Below are positions 13,001-21,900 of a stretch of DNA of 64,000 nucleotides, in pieces. This stretch comes from Haliotis asinina (Eukaryota > Mollusca > Gastropoda > Lepetellida > Haliotidae): positions 56,281,673 through 56,345,672 of the forward strand of contig NC_090288.1 in assembly GCF_037392515.1 (NCBI RefSeq), given 5' to 3'. Below the pieces are notes generated by a model. That model did not search any database and was not told the origin of the DNA. It worked only from the letters and a program-made list of their open reading frames with translations. The stretch's first letter is position 1. Each line of letters begins with the position of its first letter. The position numbers and the translations under genes are program-made.

Positions 13001-15258
13001 TACAGACAAATTCCTCTTCACAGTTTTACAATATTTCAGCATGTGGTGATGGAAGCCCTGGAGGACACACGCGAAACCGATGGCAGCGTGAACAAGGCGA
13101 ATGAGGTGCGTTGATGCAAACCTCCACAAAAAAAGATCGTAACGTTTGTGCATTACGACACACATCCTACACACATGACGACATGATTGTAACGTATGTA
13201 CACGGCGACACAGACTGTACTACATGACGAAATGAGTGTAACGTCTGTACATTACGACACATATCCTACACACATGACGAAATGATTGTAACGTCTGTAC
13301 ATTACGACACATATCCTACACACATGACGAAATGATTGTAACATCTGTACATTACGACACATATCCAACACACATGACGAAATGACCGTAACGTCTGTAC
13401 ACGGCGACACAGACTGTACTACATGACGAAATGATTGTAACGTCTGTACATTACGACACATATCCAACACACATGACGAAATGATCCTAACTTATGTACA
13501 TTACGACACATATCCTACACACATGACGAAATGATTGTAACGTCTGTACATTACGACACATATCCTACACACATGACGAAATGATCCTAACTTATGTACA
13601 TTACGACACATATCCTACACACATGACGAAATGATTGTAACGTCTGTACATTACGACACATATCCTACACACATGACGAAATGATTGTAACGTCTGTACA
13701 TTACGACACATATCCTACACACATGACGAAATGAGTGTAACGTCTGTACATTACGACACATATCCAACACACACGACGAAATGATTGTAACGTCTGTACA
13801 TTACGACACATATCCAACACACATGACGAAATGATTGTAACGTCTGTACACGGCGACACAGACTGTACTACATGACGAAATGATTGTAACGTCTGTACAT
13901 TACGACACATATCCTACACACATGACGAAATGACCGTAACGTATGTACACGGCGACACAGACTGTACTACATGACGAAATGATCCTAACTTATGTACATT
14001 ACGACACATATCCTACACACATGATAAAATGATTGCAACGCCTGTACATTACGAAAACATATCCTACACACATGACGAAATTGTCGTAACGTCTGTACAT
14101 TACGACACAAACCCACACATGAGCCGAAATGATCGTTCCATGTTTACACTTGACTAGACAGATTATAATGCGTATGTACATTCTAGGACGGGCTGTATCC
14201 AATTCACCAGGCTGTGTTGAAGGACGACCCTGAAGAGAGGCAGAAGTTGTTGGAGACGTTGACGGAAGCTGGCGCCGATATCAACGTTGTTGTCAAGGGG
14301 GTGAGTAAAATAGAGGAGAGATATCTAGATATATACACAGGTACAGCAATACAGCGACTGGAATGACAAAGGTATTGCTCAGATCACGTCCAGTAGCCGA
14401 AAAAGTGCTCAGTACAGCATTAAACAACGTAAGAAAAAAACGATATGATTCTTTCTTTGTTCAACACTGGTGTTTCAAGATTATGTGGTAACATTTAGCA
14501 CCCCGTGATACGTTACAGCTTGGTACGACTCCTCTCCACCTTGCAGCGGACAAGAACAGGGTCGACTCTGTCAAATTCCTCCTGGAACATGGTGCTGACA
14601 AGACTAAGAAGACGCTGGTAGGTCTTTGTATGGCAGATTCCTTGCTGATACATATCACAGGATCAACCGAGGCGGCGTGTGGTTCTCCCATATATGTAGC
14701 TATGAAATGTGTACTGTGTGATTTCTATCACTGGGAGTGGGCATGGTTATATCGTGTTATTTAGCTGGGTGATATTCAGCTATCAAGGTCTTCGTTACCG
14801 TTAACGTACCAAACAACGGGATTACACATCTTTGTCGCTGAAAATGTTAGGCACGCCCTCAATACGATATAATACTATATCTTTGCAACGCCACTCTTTA
14901 TGTTTTACCACCACGTATCCTTGTTGCAAGGATCGGGTGGTCACGTGTCAGACCCGCCGTCTAGATTGGTTCATGAAGGTCATTGTATCCCGATCACAAG
15001 ATCTGTGTTCTTGATATCAATCACTGGATTCGAATATTTACCCATCCCCGTCACATAGGCGAATATTGTGGCGCAACCAAATATACCAAACGTTCACTTT
15101 ACCCACTGGTATCCCTACAGGTCGGCAAGACAGCGTTTGACATGGCGTCGGAAAAAGGACATACAGAGGTGATGGAGCTGCTGGGTGACCGCCATGACAT
15201 CGTCCAGGACAGGTGGAGGAAGGGGGCCAAGAAGTCCAGCTCCTGCATCATATTATGA
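914..15258 (+). CDS. Ankyrin-repeat protein with C-terminal CaaX box, 5'-partial
   Basis: Twelve exons are joined here: 914-1003, 1571-1792, 3547-3675, 6534-6623, 8642-8749, 9602-9721, 10497-10586, 11497-11613, 13040-13105, 14187-14300, 14519-14617 and 15121-15258. Each has an AG acceptor and GT donor, each is a multiple of three, and all join in phase 0 to give 459 residues plus stop. Ankyrin motifs are clear: SPLHVAIL, TALHLAVENG, GADPNYINK, GADVDLRDD, GADVTFKDL, GTTPLHLAA and FLLEHGADKTKK. A proline/glutamate-rich linker (exon 11497-11613) separates two repeat groups. The protein ends KKSSSCIIL, a basic stretch plus CaaX box; leucine in the last position predicts geranylgeranylation and membrane anchoring. 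No start codon can be placed: the first visible exon begins inside an ankyrin-like unit, so the 5' end lies at 1-913 or before the window. The partner and exact function are unknown. An assignment to a named ankyrin family is not possible from what I see. Confidence 0.85.
1571..1792 (+). CDS. Ankyrin gene exon, two repeats
   Basis: This 74-codon exon carries two ankyrin units (SPLHVAIL...NGVDVNAQ and TALHLAVENG...KADAEIRNK). The acceptor is ATAACAG and the donor is AAG|GTGAGA. Confidence 0.9.
2367..2789 (-). pseudogene. N-terminal fragment of a DDE transposase-like protein
   Basis: An open frame of 140 residues contains VHSQAREIAYNV, SVATVKRIK-like GLSTAALKRIKAEG, LDDFDRCAARPFV, QLPTLDTM and NYKGSKESFRNDLKDMGFRW. 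This pattern recalls the DNA-binding N-terminus of transposase-like proteins found repeatedly in invertebrate genomes, judged from memory of the family. The frame stops right after GFRWR, before any catalytic domain, and I see no continuation. It lies antisense in an ankyrin-gene intron. Confidence 0.5.
3310..3479. mobile_element. Fold-back element in the ankyrin gene
   Basis: Arms 3310-3372 and 3417-3479 (GGATGAGGACTATTGTTTAT and its inverse) are inverted with few mismatches. The end lies about 70 bases before the exon at 3547. Confidence 0.7.
3547..3675 (+). CDS. Ankyrin gene exon
   Basis: It encodes 43 residues (starts RLRSAYDCALAKGHDLVAS), a diverged ankyrin unit followed by a charged tail. 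The acceptor is TTGTTGCAG and the donor is GCT|GTGAGT. Confidence 0.8.
3788..3864 (+). repeat. GTGA/GTGC microsatellite
   Basis: GAGT units change to GCGT units and back to GAGT, leading into a family 1 SINE tail at 3839. Confidence 0.9.
3839..3925 (-). mobile_element. Family 1 SINE-like fragment
   Basis: A GTGA-repeat tail is followed by TTTTACGCCTCACTCAGC and TTCCAGCTACATGG, the tail domain only. Confidence 0.6.
3988..4110 (+). mobile_element. tRNA-Glu-like SINE head
   Basis: GGCCCACGTGGTCTACAGGA and GGGTTCGATCCC have the spacing of box A and box B of a tRNA-Glu. There is no clover-leaf acceptor stem, so I call a SINE remnant rather than a tRNA gene. Confidence 0.4.
4702..5995 (-). mobile_element. 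Full-length mariner element (DD34D)
   Basis: Inverted termini CGAGGGCTGGCTGAAAAGTT (left) and CGAGGGTTGGCTGAAAAGTT (right, reverse complement) differ at one base, and each end is flanked by TA (4700-4701, 5996-5997), the mariner target. The 1294-bp length is normal for the family. It carries one uninterrupted transposase frame and lies in the intron between ankyrin exons 3547-3675 and 6534-6623, antisense to that gene. Confidence 0.95.
4767..5816 (-). CDS. Mariner transposase, second catalytic Asp replaced by Gly
   Basis: The frame encodes 349 residues, full length for the family. The N-terminal half (about 1-120) holds two helix-turn-helix DNA-binding regions, and WVPRLLTAEQK (119-129) is the conserved linker motif. 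The catalytic region shows MDETWIHHF with D158, and YSPDLAPSDFHLF with D287. The middle aspartate, expected in the QDN of FHQDNAPVH, is G252 (codon GGC at 5061-5063). The spacing of 34 residues between positions 252 and 287 confirms DD34D. There is no frameshift or stop, so the loss looks like a single A-to-G change in an otherwise young copy. Without this residue DNA cleavage is expected to fail, though DNA binding may persist. Confidence 0.93.
   Translation of the reverse strand: MDKTEYRAVIKYLQKKGMSPTQIHADMVSTLGDDAPSFSTVKKWAAEFKHGRQSLHDDPRPGRPSTATTPENITRVLDMLMDDRRLTTRHIASVVGISHERVEHIITNELGMTKVSARWVPRLLTAEQKRVRFQTSLDNLRRFEADPDDFVARFVTMDETWIHHFQPETKLQSKQWKHPDSPAPKKAKSVPSAGKVMASVFWDSRGILLIDYLEKGQTINGRYYADLLNQLREAIKAKRRGMIAKGVLFHQGNAPVHKSVVAMSTIRDCGFELIDHSPYSPDLAPSDFHLFPKMIKELAGRHFASNDDVISAVTDFFRVAEEDFFLTGIRALQHRWQKCVNLEGDYVEK
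6073..6290 (-). mobile_element. Family 1 SINE-like copy, diverged
   Basis: TCGCCGCTTCTAGCAATATT, ACCAGACAATCCAGT, GTGTCAACCAAGTCAGCGA and CCACCCGATCCCG follow the family order. It is in the ankyrin-gene intron just right of the mariner. Confidence 0.7.
6534..6623 (+). CDS. Ankyrin gene exon
   Basis: It encodes 30 residues ending KKGADPNYINK, the typical end of an ankyrin helix pair. The acceptor is GTGTTGCAG and the donor is AAG|GTATAT. Confidence 0.85.
6747..6905 (+). repeat. Left member of a direct repeat flanking the 6929-8206 element
   Basis: ATTCTTATATATG, TTTAAAATAAAACTTTTTGG and GGAAACTGTCTTGGATTAAA recur in the same order at 8222-8385. Confidence 0.7.
6929..8206. mobile_element. Non-autonomous DNA element with TTAA target duplication
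   Basis: The ends AGGTCACATGCAAC and (reverse complement) AGATCACATGCAAC form inverted repeats with one mismatch, and TTAA flanks each side (6925-6928, 8207-8210). TTAA duplication is typical of piggyBac-type elements; no transposase frame is present. It contains a 30-bp-arm fold-back (about 7278-7373). A partial relative is at 27240-27907. Confidence 0.75.
8222..8385 (+). repeat. Right member of the same direct repeat
   Basis: It repeats 6747-6905 with scattered changes. A further short piece (GGATTTATTTCAGTTAGTGA) follows at 8387-8409. Confidence 0.7.
8417..8474 (+). repeat. Poly-C / CT / GT low-complexity tract
   Basis: About 18 C residues, then CT, CTAT and GT repeats. Confidence 0.9.
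8642..8749 (+). CDS. Ankyrin gene exon
   Basis: It encodes 36 residues (GAGAIHYALTR...ISAGADVDLRDD), one ankyrin repeat. The acceptor is TTTCTTCAG and the donor is GAT|GTAAGT. Confidence 0.88.
9076..9186. mobile_element. Short palindromic MITE-like element
   Basis: GGGCCCATATTTCCGAAGCT and its inverse (AGAGCTTCGAAAATCTAGGC) flank CTAAGATAGTCGTAAGTGCC / ACTTACGACTATCG. A truncated relative is at 9381-9444. Confidence 0.7.
9381..9444. mobile_element. Truncated palindromic MITE-like element
   Basis: TAGTCATAAATGCCATACAT, AACTTACGACTGTCTTAGCG and GATCTAGGCCC match half of the 9076-9186 element. Confidence 0.6.
9602..9721 (+). CDS. Ankyrin gene exon
   Basis: It encodes 40 residues (GDSALNLAIKS...LLDSGADVTFKDL), one ankyrin repeat. 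The acceptor is TTTCTTTCAG and the donor is CTG|GTAGGC. Confidence 0.88.
10497..10586 (+). CDS. Ankyrin gene exon
   Basis: It encodes 30 residues (DGKDALKLAKERQYSDVVAV), the half repeat that closes the first ankyrin block. The acceptor is TTAATAG and the donor is AAG|GTATGT. Confidence 0.85.
11250..11336 (+). repeat. C-rich then A-rich tract
   Basis: C runs are followed by A17 and AAATA-type repeats; possibly the poly(A) end of an old insertion, which I cannot identify. Confidence 0.85.
11497..11613 (+). CDS. Ankyrin gene exon, Pro/Glu-rich linker
   Basis: It encodes 39 residues rich in S, P and E, with repeated SPEPE-like words, and no ankyrin signature. Phase 0 requires the acceptor ATATAG|GATGGAG rather than the CACAG 15 bases further on, which would put a stop in frame. 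The donor is GAA|GTGAGT. Confidence 0.8.
13040..13105 (+). CDS. Ankyrin gene exon, short linker
   Basis: It encodes 22 residues (starts HVVMEALEDTRETDG). The acceptor is ATTTCAG and the donor is GAG|GTGCGT. The following intron is almost wholly a 50-bp tandem array. Confidence 0.75.
13126..14140 (+). repeat. 50-bp tandem array filling an ankyrin-gene intron
   Basis: About 20 units of GTAACGTCTGTACATTACGA plus CACATATCCTACACACATGA plus CGAAATGATT, mixed with a variant carrying CGGCGACACAGACTGTACTA. It starts 20 bases after the donor at 13105, and a unit-like GTATGTACATT sits in the acceptor before 14187. Confidence 0.9.
14187..14300 (+). CDS. Ankyrin gene exon
   Basis: It encodes 38 residues (DGLYPIHQAVLKDD...LTEAGADINVVVKG), the first repeat of the second ankyrin block. 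The acceptor is ACATTCTAG and the donor is GGG|GTGAGT. Confidence 0.88.
14519..14617 (+). CDS. Ankyrin gene exon
   Basis: It encodes 33 residues (GTTPLHLAADKNR...FLLEHGADKTKKTL), the closest match to the ankyrin consensus in the gene. The acceptor is CGTTACAG and the donor is CTG|GTAGGT. Confidence 0.92.
15121..15258 (+). CDS. Ankyrin gene terminal exon with CaaX box
   Basis: It encodes 45 residues and a TGA stop. An ankyrin half repeat (GKTAFDMASEKGHTEVMELL) is followed by a basic segment (RWRKGAKKSSS) and the last four residues CIIL. Confidence 0.9.
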   Translation, partial: VGKTAFDMASEKGHTEVMELLGDRHDIVQDRWRKGAKKSSSCIIL

Positions 15259-15611
15259 CCTGCATACCTGCAGCACCACAGACTCACGTGCAATCCATAT
15301 GCTCCACGTCTTGTGATACTGAACTGTGATACCAAGTTACAGCGTGTGACGTTTATTGAACACGATGCTGGCTCATCAGGCCAAATGTACACCCTCTGTG
15401 TAACCGTGTACACCACAGCTTAAAAAACACAAGAAAAAACCCACAGGGATAGGAATTGTCGCAATATTGGTAGGTGACATCCAAGATGATTAAATTTACA
15501 TATTATATCAGAACTTGTGTATGTCATGCGACACCCTTTTGTCGAAAGCAGATTGAAAGTGTCGGATGTACATTTATGGGTACATAAGCTTTTTTCAAAA
15601 CGTCATTTGCC

Positions 15612-15617
15612 AATAAA
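15612..15617 (+). promoter_or_regulatory. Candidate poly(A) signal of the ankyrin gene
   Basis: AATAAA lies about 355 bases after the stop codon, with no intervening gene. Confidence 0.5.
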
Positions 15618-16866
15618 ATTCACGTACTTTGATTGTAAGACAGGATAAGCTAATTCATGTTGTGAAGTGGTGAATGAAAAGGGAATTACAGCTGGAATAA
15701 AATATACAAGTGGGCCTATCCCTCCAAAACACAAAAGAACCCCCAATATCGTCAGTCTGTTACAGAACATCGGTAATAGCAATGTGCTTACAGCCACATC
15801 GCAGCAGAAGGTCTTGAGGGGCCGTAACTCGCCTTCACAATAGTACCAATGCAAAGAAGAGAAGCTGTAGGTGTTCGGCGAGACCAGACAGCACCTTCGT
15901 CACCGGCTTTCACCACCCTTCTTGATGTCAGTTCAGGATAGGATCGGGTGAAGATCTTGAAAAGTGTAGAGACCCAGTAAGTGGCTCCGATTTTAAGAAT
16001 CGGCAGTCGCTGACATAAATGTCGTAAATAATGCAAGAGAAATCCTTTCAATCTTCTTCCCAAGTCAATTCCACGACCTACCCATAAATGGACTGTGGCC
16101 TAGGAGGTAAAGACAGTCAGCGAACTTATAATGCTGTAGTTAAAGTCGGTAATAGCTCTATGATGCTTGATGATGCTGTTTGTTGTGTTACCCCACATAT
16201 TCGGCCTATTGGACGGTGTTGTGTGAGGAATATATCTTGGCAATCCCGTGCTTGACATAACGCGCATCCACCTACACAAGTACGATACAACAATGTGTAT
16301 CAGCCACACGACCCGTTAATCGTATCCTACCACCACGGGTAACTGAAGAGAAATTACAACCACAATGTATAAGACAAACATGGGGTGCTGAAGACCCATT
16401 CTAACCCGGATGTTTATGGTGTCTTAATCATGTAACCGGGGTTTGCATAATGAGTGCCTACGAAACAGCATCAAACACATCACAGTTCAAATTAATGAGT
16501 GCCGCTCCTGAATGGGGATGTATCCGCCCGCCCTGAAACAGTGGCTCCTTGTATACTCCTTGTATACTCCTTGTATTTATTACATGATATTACATTGTAA
16601 ATTATTTTACACCGGTGTATCTTAATGCAAATAGCTGTTCAAGAAAATAAATGCTTTCCAAATACGTGGTTCTATTTTTCCGGTTTTCAATCTTTCAACC
16701 GTTTCTGGTAACCAGATTTGGCATCATCGTTTAAAACACTAGCAAGACTCAAGCAGGAAATCTCGGCTCAGTTCCGCGAAAAGATCTCAACGTGAAGGTG
16801 ATAGTAACTTCCTTGTTATAACCCCGGTTAGCACTAGTAGTAAAGTTAAGACGTCTTTGTGGAACT

Positions 16867-16982
16867 GGGTCTAGATTTTCGAAGCTCTCTTAGCGCTAAC
16901 ATAGTCGTAAGTCTGTGTTAATGTATGGCACTTACGACTATCTCAGCGCTAAGAGAGCTTCGAAAATCTATATCCTGGGCCA
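16867..16982. mobile_element. Short palindromic MITE-like element, best copy
   Basis: TCTAGATTTTCGAAGCTCTC and its inverse GAGAGCTTCGAAAATCTATA enclose AGCGCTAA...GTCGTAAG. The arms are nearly perfect over about 50 bases. It is intergenic, between the ankyrin and PSMD6 genes. Confidence 0.75.
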
Positions 16983-17703
16983 TAATACACACGTACTCAT
17001 TTAGATTGCCTTTTCAGCGAGTGATCGAAATTATGAGTCAGGTTGAGGTTGAGATCGATCGCAGGTGCGTGCACAGGGTTTTACTTGCCCTAACTAAAAC
17101 GCCCAACTAACAGGCTGCACCATTGTCTACAAATGGATACTCTGAAGACACACTTAAACACGAAAGGTCCCGAGGATGAGGAGGGTGGAAAACGGTACAT
17201 TTCCTGTCAAGATGTGAGCGGGATTGAGACGCCGATCTTCTATGAACTATCCACTACACCACCGAGAGTCATCTCTCAGAAACGGATACTGGGAATATCA
17301 CGTTCTCGGAAATCCCTCGAGATAAAATAAAACTGAACCAAATCAGGCACATTAAACATATGCTGCGTTGTCTACAGTAGGACCATGTCTTGCATATAGT
17401 ACTTTCCAGAAGAAAAGTAAGCACCGAACAGCTCAGAGTTTTCAATGCATTAAGCCCGTTTCATGACTTCCTCTATCAGTCTTAAAAAGACATCAAATGG
17501 TCAAATAGTGCCAGAACGTCAAGATTTATTACATCACAAACAAATTGCAGTAACAGAGGAGTGTTGTCATCCAAGTGACAGCCATATATCAAGACCAGTG
17601 ACTCCAACAATGGTGTGTTATTGCAACAACAGTACCTATCATCTATTCAGTCTCTGTGAGCAAGTGTGGTTTTACTTTTAGCAATGTGCCAGCAACATCA
17701 TGG

Positions 17704-18492
17704 CAGGGGACACCTCAGAAAGGCTTTACAGATGGTATCCATGTGAGTAATAAGAGCAGGGGACACCTGAGAAAGGCTTCACAGATGGTATCCATGTGAG
17801 TAATAAGAGCAGGGGACACCTCACAAAGGCTTCACAGATTGTATCCATGAGTAATCAGAGCTGGGAACACCTGAGAAAGGCTTCACAGATGGTATCCATG
17901 TGAGTAATAAGAGCAGGGGACACCTCACAAAGGCTTCACAGATTGTATCCATGAGTAATCAGAGCCGGGGACACCTCACAAAGGCTTCACAGATTGTATC
18001 CATGAGTAATCAGAGCTGGGGACACCTCACAAAGGCTTCACAGATGGTATCCATGTGAGTAATAAGAGCAGGGGACACCTCACAAAGGCTTCACAGATTG
18101 TATCCATGAGTAATCAGAGCTGGGGACACCTGAGAAAGGCTTCACAGATGGTATCCATGTGAGTAATAAGAGCAGGGGACACCTCACAAAGGCTTCACAG
18201 ATTGTATCCATGAGTAATCAGAGCTGGGGACACCTGAGAAAGGCTTCACAGATTGTATCCATGTGAGTAATCAGAGCTGGGGACACCTCACAAAGGCTTC
18301 GCAGATTGTATCCATGAGTAATCAGAGCTGAGGACACCTGAGAAAGGCTTCACAGATGGTATCCATGTGAGTAATCAGAGCTGGGGACACCTCACAAAGG
18401 CTTCACAGATTGTATCCATGAGTAATCAGAGCTGGGGACACCTGAGAAAGGCTTCACAGATTGTATCCATGTGAGTAATCAGAGCTGGGTCT
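17704..18492 (+). repeat. Alternating 51/53-bp tandem array
   Basis: Two subunits alternate irregularly: GGGGACACCTGAGAAAGGCT... (53 bp, with CCATGTGAGTAATAAGAGCA) and GGGGACACCTCACAAAGGCT... (51 bp, with CCATGAGTAATCAGAGCT). There are about 15 units. It is intergenic, downstream of PSMD6. Confidence 0.9.
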
Positions 18493-18544
18493 TTGGCATG
18501 AGGAGCATATGCTTTAACCAGCTGGTTACCCATCACCTTGTCGT

Positions 18545-18712
18545 AAAGGTTTTAGGTGATCAGACTCGCTGACGTTGTCGACAGACGTAATCCTATTTTA
18601 ATTGCATAGACTGATGCTCATAATGTTGATAACTGGATTGTCTGGTCCAGACACCATCATTTACAGACCATGGTCCTATACTGGAAACAGTTTTGAGTGT
18701 GGCGTTAAACAA
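18545..18712 (+). mobile_element. Family 1 SINE-like fragment
   Basis: AGACTCGCTGACGTTGTCGA, GATTGTCTGGTCCAGACACC and GAGTGTGGCGTTAAAC match the family. It lies between the 51/53-bp array and PSMD6 exon 8. Confidence 0.65.
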
Positions 18713-18763
18713 TAAACATGAAAGTAAAAACTCAAACAATTACTGAATTGACTGTTTGATACC

Positions 18764-18769
18764 TTTAAT
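18764..18769 (-). promoter_or_regulatory. Candidate PSMD6 poly(A) signal
   Basis: ATTAAA on the minus strand lies 122 bases after the stop codon. I saw no AATAAA nearer. Confidence 0.45.
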
Positions 18770-18891
18770 ACACCTTGAAACAAAGAATGCATACATTTTG
18801 ACTGACATGAAGTAAGCACAGGGTGTGTTCATGATTATAAATATGACAGCATGATGATGTGGACTTATGTACAAAAACTTGGATCCTAACA

Positions 18892-18960
18892 TTAAATGTT
18901 GATGACTCGACTCAACTTCTGGACTCTGTTCAACAAGATGTCGCCTTGTTTGATGGTTGC
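18892..18960 (-). CDS. PSMD6: PSMD6 exon 8 with stop
   Basis: This 22-codon terminal exon ([20 protein letters not shown], then NI) follows the acceptor CATTGCAG and ends in TAA. It is too short to stand out as an open frame but matches the conserved PSMD6 C-terminus. Confidence 0.95.
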   Translation of the reverse strand, partial: ATIKQGDILLNRVQKLSRVINI

Positions 18961-21900
18961 CTGCAATGAAAATGCAAGGGGATGACATGCCATTCAAAAG
19001 TAAGCATTACAGAACAATGCAGACAGTTCAAAGCCTGTACATAATCAACAGCTGGTCTGGAAAACAAGTGCTTGAAAATTATAATACTTCTGTTCAGTTG
19101 ACAAAACCACAGGGTGGGTTTGAAATGAACATGTTAAATGTATTTCTAAGTCTGAACAAACACTCATGTTGACAGACCAAGGGAAGTAACTCTGTTGGAA
19201 ACGTAGGGGAATAGTCATGGACAGCTCAGATGTTTACAACATTTTTTGAAACCAACAAGCATGGTTATGGTGCCGACAAACCTTGGAACTATTTGGGGGT
19301 AACTGGGAATCAAACCCAGAATCATAAGTTTCTAACAAGTCTGAGGGACACAACTCTGCACTGCTTCCTCCAACTGATAAACAAGAAATACAACAGACAA
19401 CAATATCTGACAAGAAAGTCTCAAAATATTTAATTTTCTGTGCAATTTCATTTTTTTTGTATGCTGCTGTAAAAGTCACACACATCACATGTAGAACAGT
19501 CTCCTGAGAAAGTACAGAATTTCTTACCTGGTACTGCCAGTTTTTACTGTCTGGTCTGTTGGTCTCAACAATCCCTCCCACTTTGTCAATCTTGCAGTGA
19601 AGACGCCCAGCTGCTATAAAGCGAGCCAACTCCCTGTCAACACAATCCCTACAATTACAGACTACCTGACACAGACATCACTTCATGCATGTAGGGGACC
19701 AGCTATTCGCATGCACATTGTGGAACTGGATTTGATGCCTCTCCATTACCAAACAAAACTGCACTACATTTCTTAGAGTGAGTGAGTGAGTTTAGTTTTA
19801 CGCTGCACTCAGCAATATTCCAACCATATGGCGGCGGTCTGTAAATAATCGAGTCTGGACCAGACGATCCAGTGATCAACAACAAGAGCATCGATCTGCG
19901 CAATTGGGAACCGATGACATGTGTCAACAAAGTCAGCGAGCCTGATAAGTCACCTCTTACGACAAGCATAGTCACCTGGGTTGCTGAAGGCCTATTCTAC
20001 CCCAGGACCTTCATGGGTCACATTTCTTAGAGGGGCATTTAGATGTTGCTGAGAGTGAGATAGGGCCGTTTACAAATGTTGACATTTTTCAGTGAGGATT
20101 CTAACATCTGCATCAACATATAAAGCAATGAGTGAATGCTTATCACACGCTTGATGAAAATGTCATAAAATACACATTGATCCTGCCTCAAATACATCAC
20201 AGACTACATTACATGATTTTACAGGGTTTTTTATCCAGACGCACCTGTCCATGAAGTCTACTGTAACCCCGAAAGCATCAGCCATGTAGTCTAGAGTAAG
20301 ACTGCGGTAGGACTCGAGAAGCTGAGCATACGCCATGATCCTCATCTCCCTCACGTAATAGCGGAAGTGTGGATACAGGTAGCGGTCGTACTTCATCAGT
20401 TCTTCAACAGCAGCTGCAAACACAAGCATGTGAATAAGAGAGGGAGGGTAGAGTGTCAGATTCACTGCCACACAGGTATTCAGTATTCAGTGATTTTAAC
20501 ATACAGACTGAACAGAACCAAGCTGATTCAATTGAAAACCTCAATTAAAATATTATTAATCCAAATGGAACTCCTTCCCACAAAGTAAAGAGATATCAAT
20601 ACCAGCATAACATCCAACAGAGTCATGTCGGTTTGTATTCCTGTCACTATTCAATATCCAGGAGAGTTCATATATTGATTAGAGAAACAGGCATTTAGTT
20701 ATAATGCAATGCAATTAAACATGTTAAAAAGAGTATTCTCAAATAATTGAGATATTGGTGATGCAGCTACAGTTCTCTAACTGCCAGTCAGCTGGGAATA
20801 ACTGGGAGTGTAATGAATAATGTAAGACCTTACCCAAAGCCCTGAAAAAATCTCCATAATGGCAGTCGTATAGGGAGAAGAGATACGACCTGACATCAGG
20901 AAGACTGTGGAGAACTTCTAATATCTCAGATCCTTTAACAACCTGCAAGAATTAGCTGAGTATAATTTCCACAAACAAATCAAAACCTACATGTGTTGCT
21001 TCAATGTACTGCTGCAAAGGTCCAGAATATCAGTTACAAACTATCAGCAGCAACCATCAGGTACCAATCACCAATCATAATTGCTGTGCTAATCAGTGAG
21101 TGAATGGTGTTTTATGCTGCAGGTATACGATGGAGCACTGTAAATAATTAAATTTTGTGCAGACAATACAGTGAATAACACTAGAAGTATCATCCAGAGC
21201 AGTTGTATTCACAAGGACAAGAAATTACTGGCAAATTTAGTTCACAAAGACTATTTGAGCCCAACTCCATCTCAGATGTTGGGTTGTCCAGCAAAACATC
21301 ATCCACTGATCATTTGACAGTGAAACTATTCACTACATTTTTTTAACTATGTTCACAACTAAGCATAAAGCCATTTCCCTGGAGTTCAAAGTTTTAAGTT
21401 ATGGAGGACCCCAGATAAAACTGCTGCAGGAGCAAAGTCAATGATCTAAGGACCCTATCCACTCAAGGATACTGATCAGAGTCCAATTATGACAACATAT
21501 TCAACATTTTCTAACATCATAGTAATAAACACTTCATTCCCTGTCAGAAAGTCTGAAGTGATGCAGTCCCTTTGCCCATTTGCACAATGCGATCATAGAG
21601 CTATGACGATCATAAATTTCATACTTAGACATTTTATACTTTAACATAGGCGTATATTGTTGTGGTGTCAAAAGAGCTTTCTCAAGTGGCCTCTTGGCAT
21701 CTGCATGTCAGTGAAAAACCTAGAAAGAATATCAGCGGCCAATGACCACTGATGTCTGGCATACCAAAGGCAGCAAACAGCAACACCTTTGACGACGGCC
21801 ACAGCTGCCGCCCATTCAACCATAAACTTTAAGTTAAAGTGAATGAGTTAAGTTTTACACCGAAATCAGCAATATTCCAGGTATATGGCAGCGGTCTGTA

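Larger units (their letters stand above)
15259..17703. other. Intergenic, ankyrin gene to tandem array
   Basis: It holds the ankyrin 3' untranslated region, a poly(A) signal at 15612, and the palindromic element at 16867-16982. I see no further gene. Confidence 0.6.

Noticed and set aside
13126..14140. CRISPR-like spacing of repeats
   Set aside because: Units are contiguous with no unique spacers, and the genome is eukaryotic; it is an intronic minisatellite.
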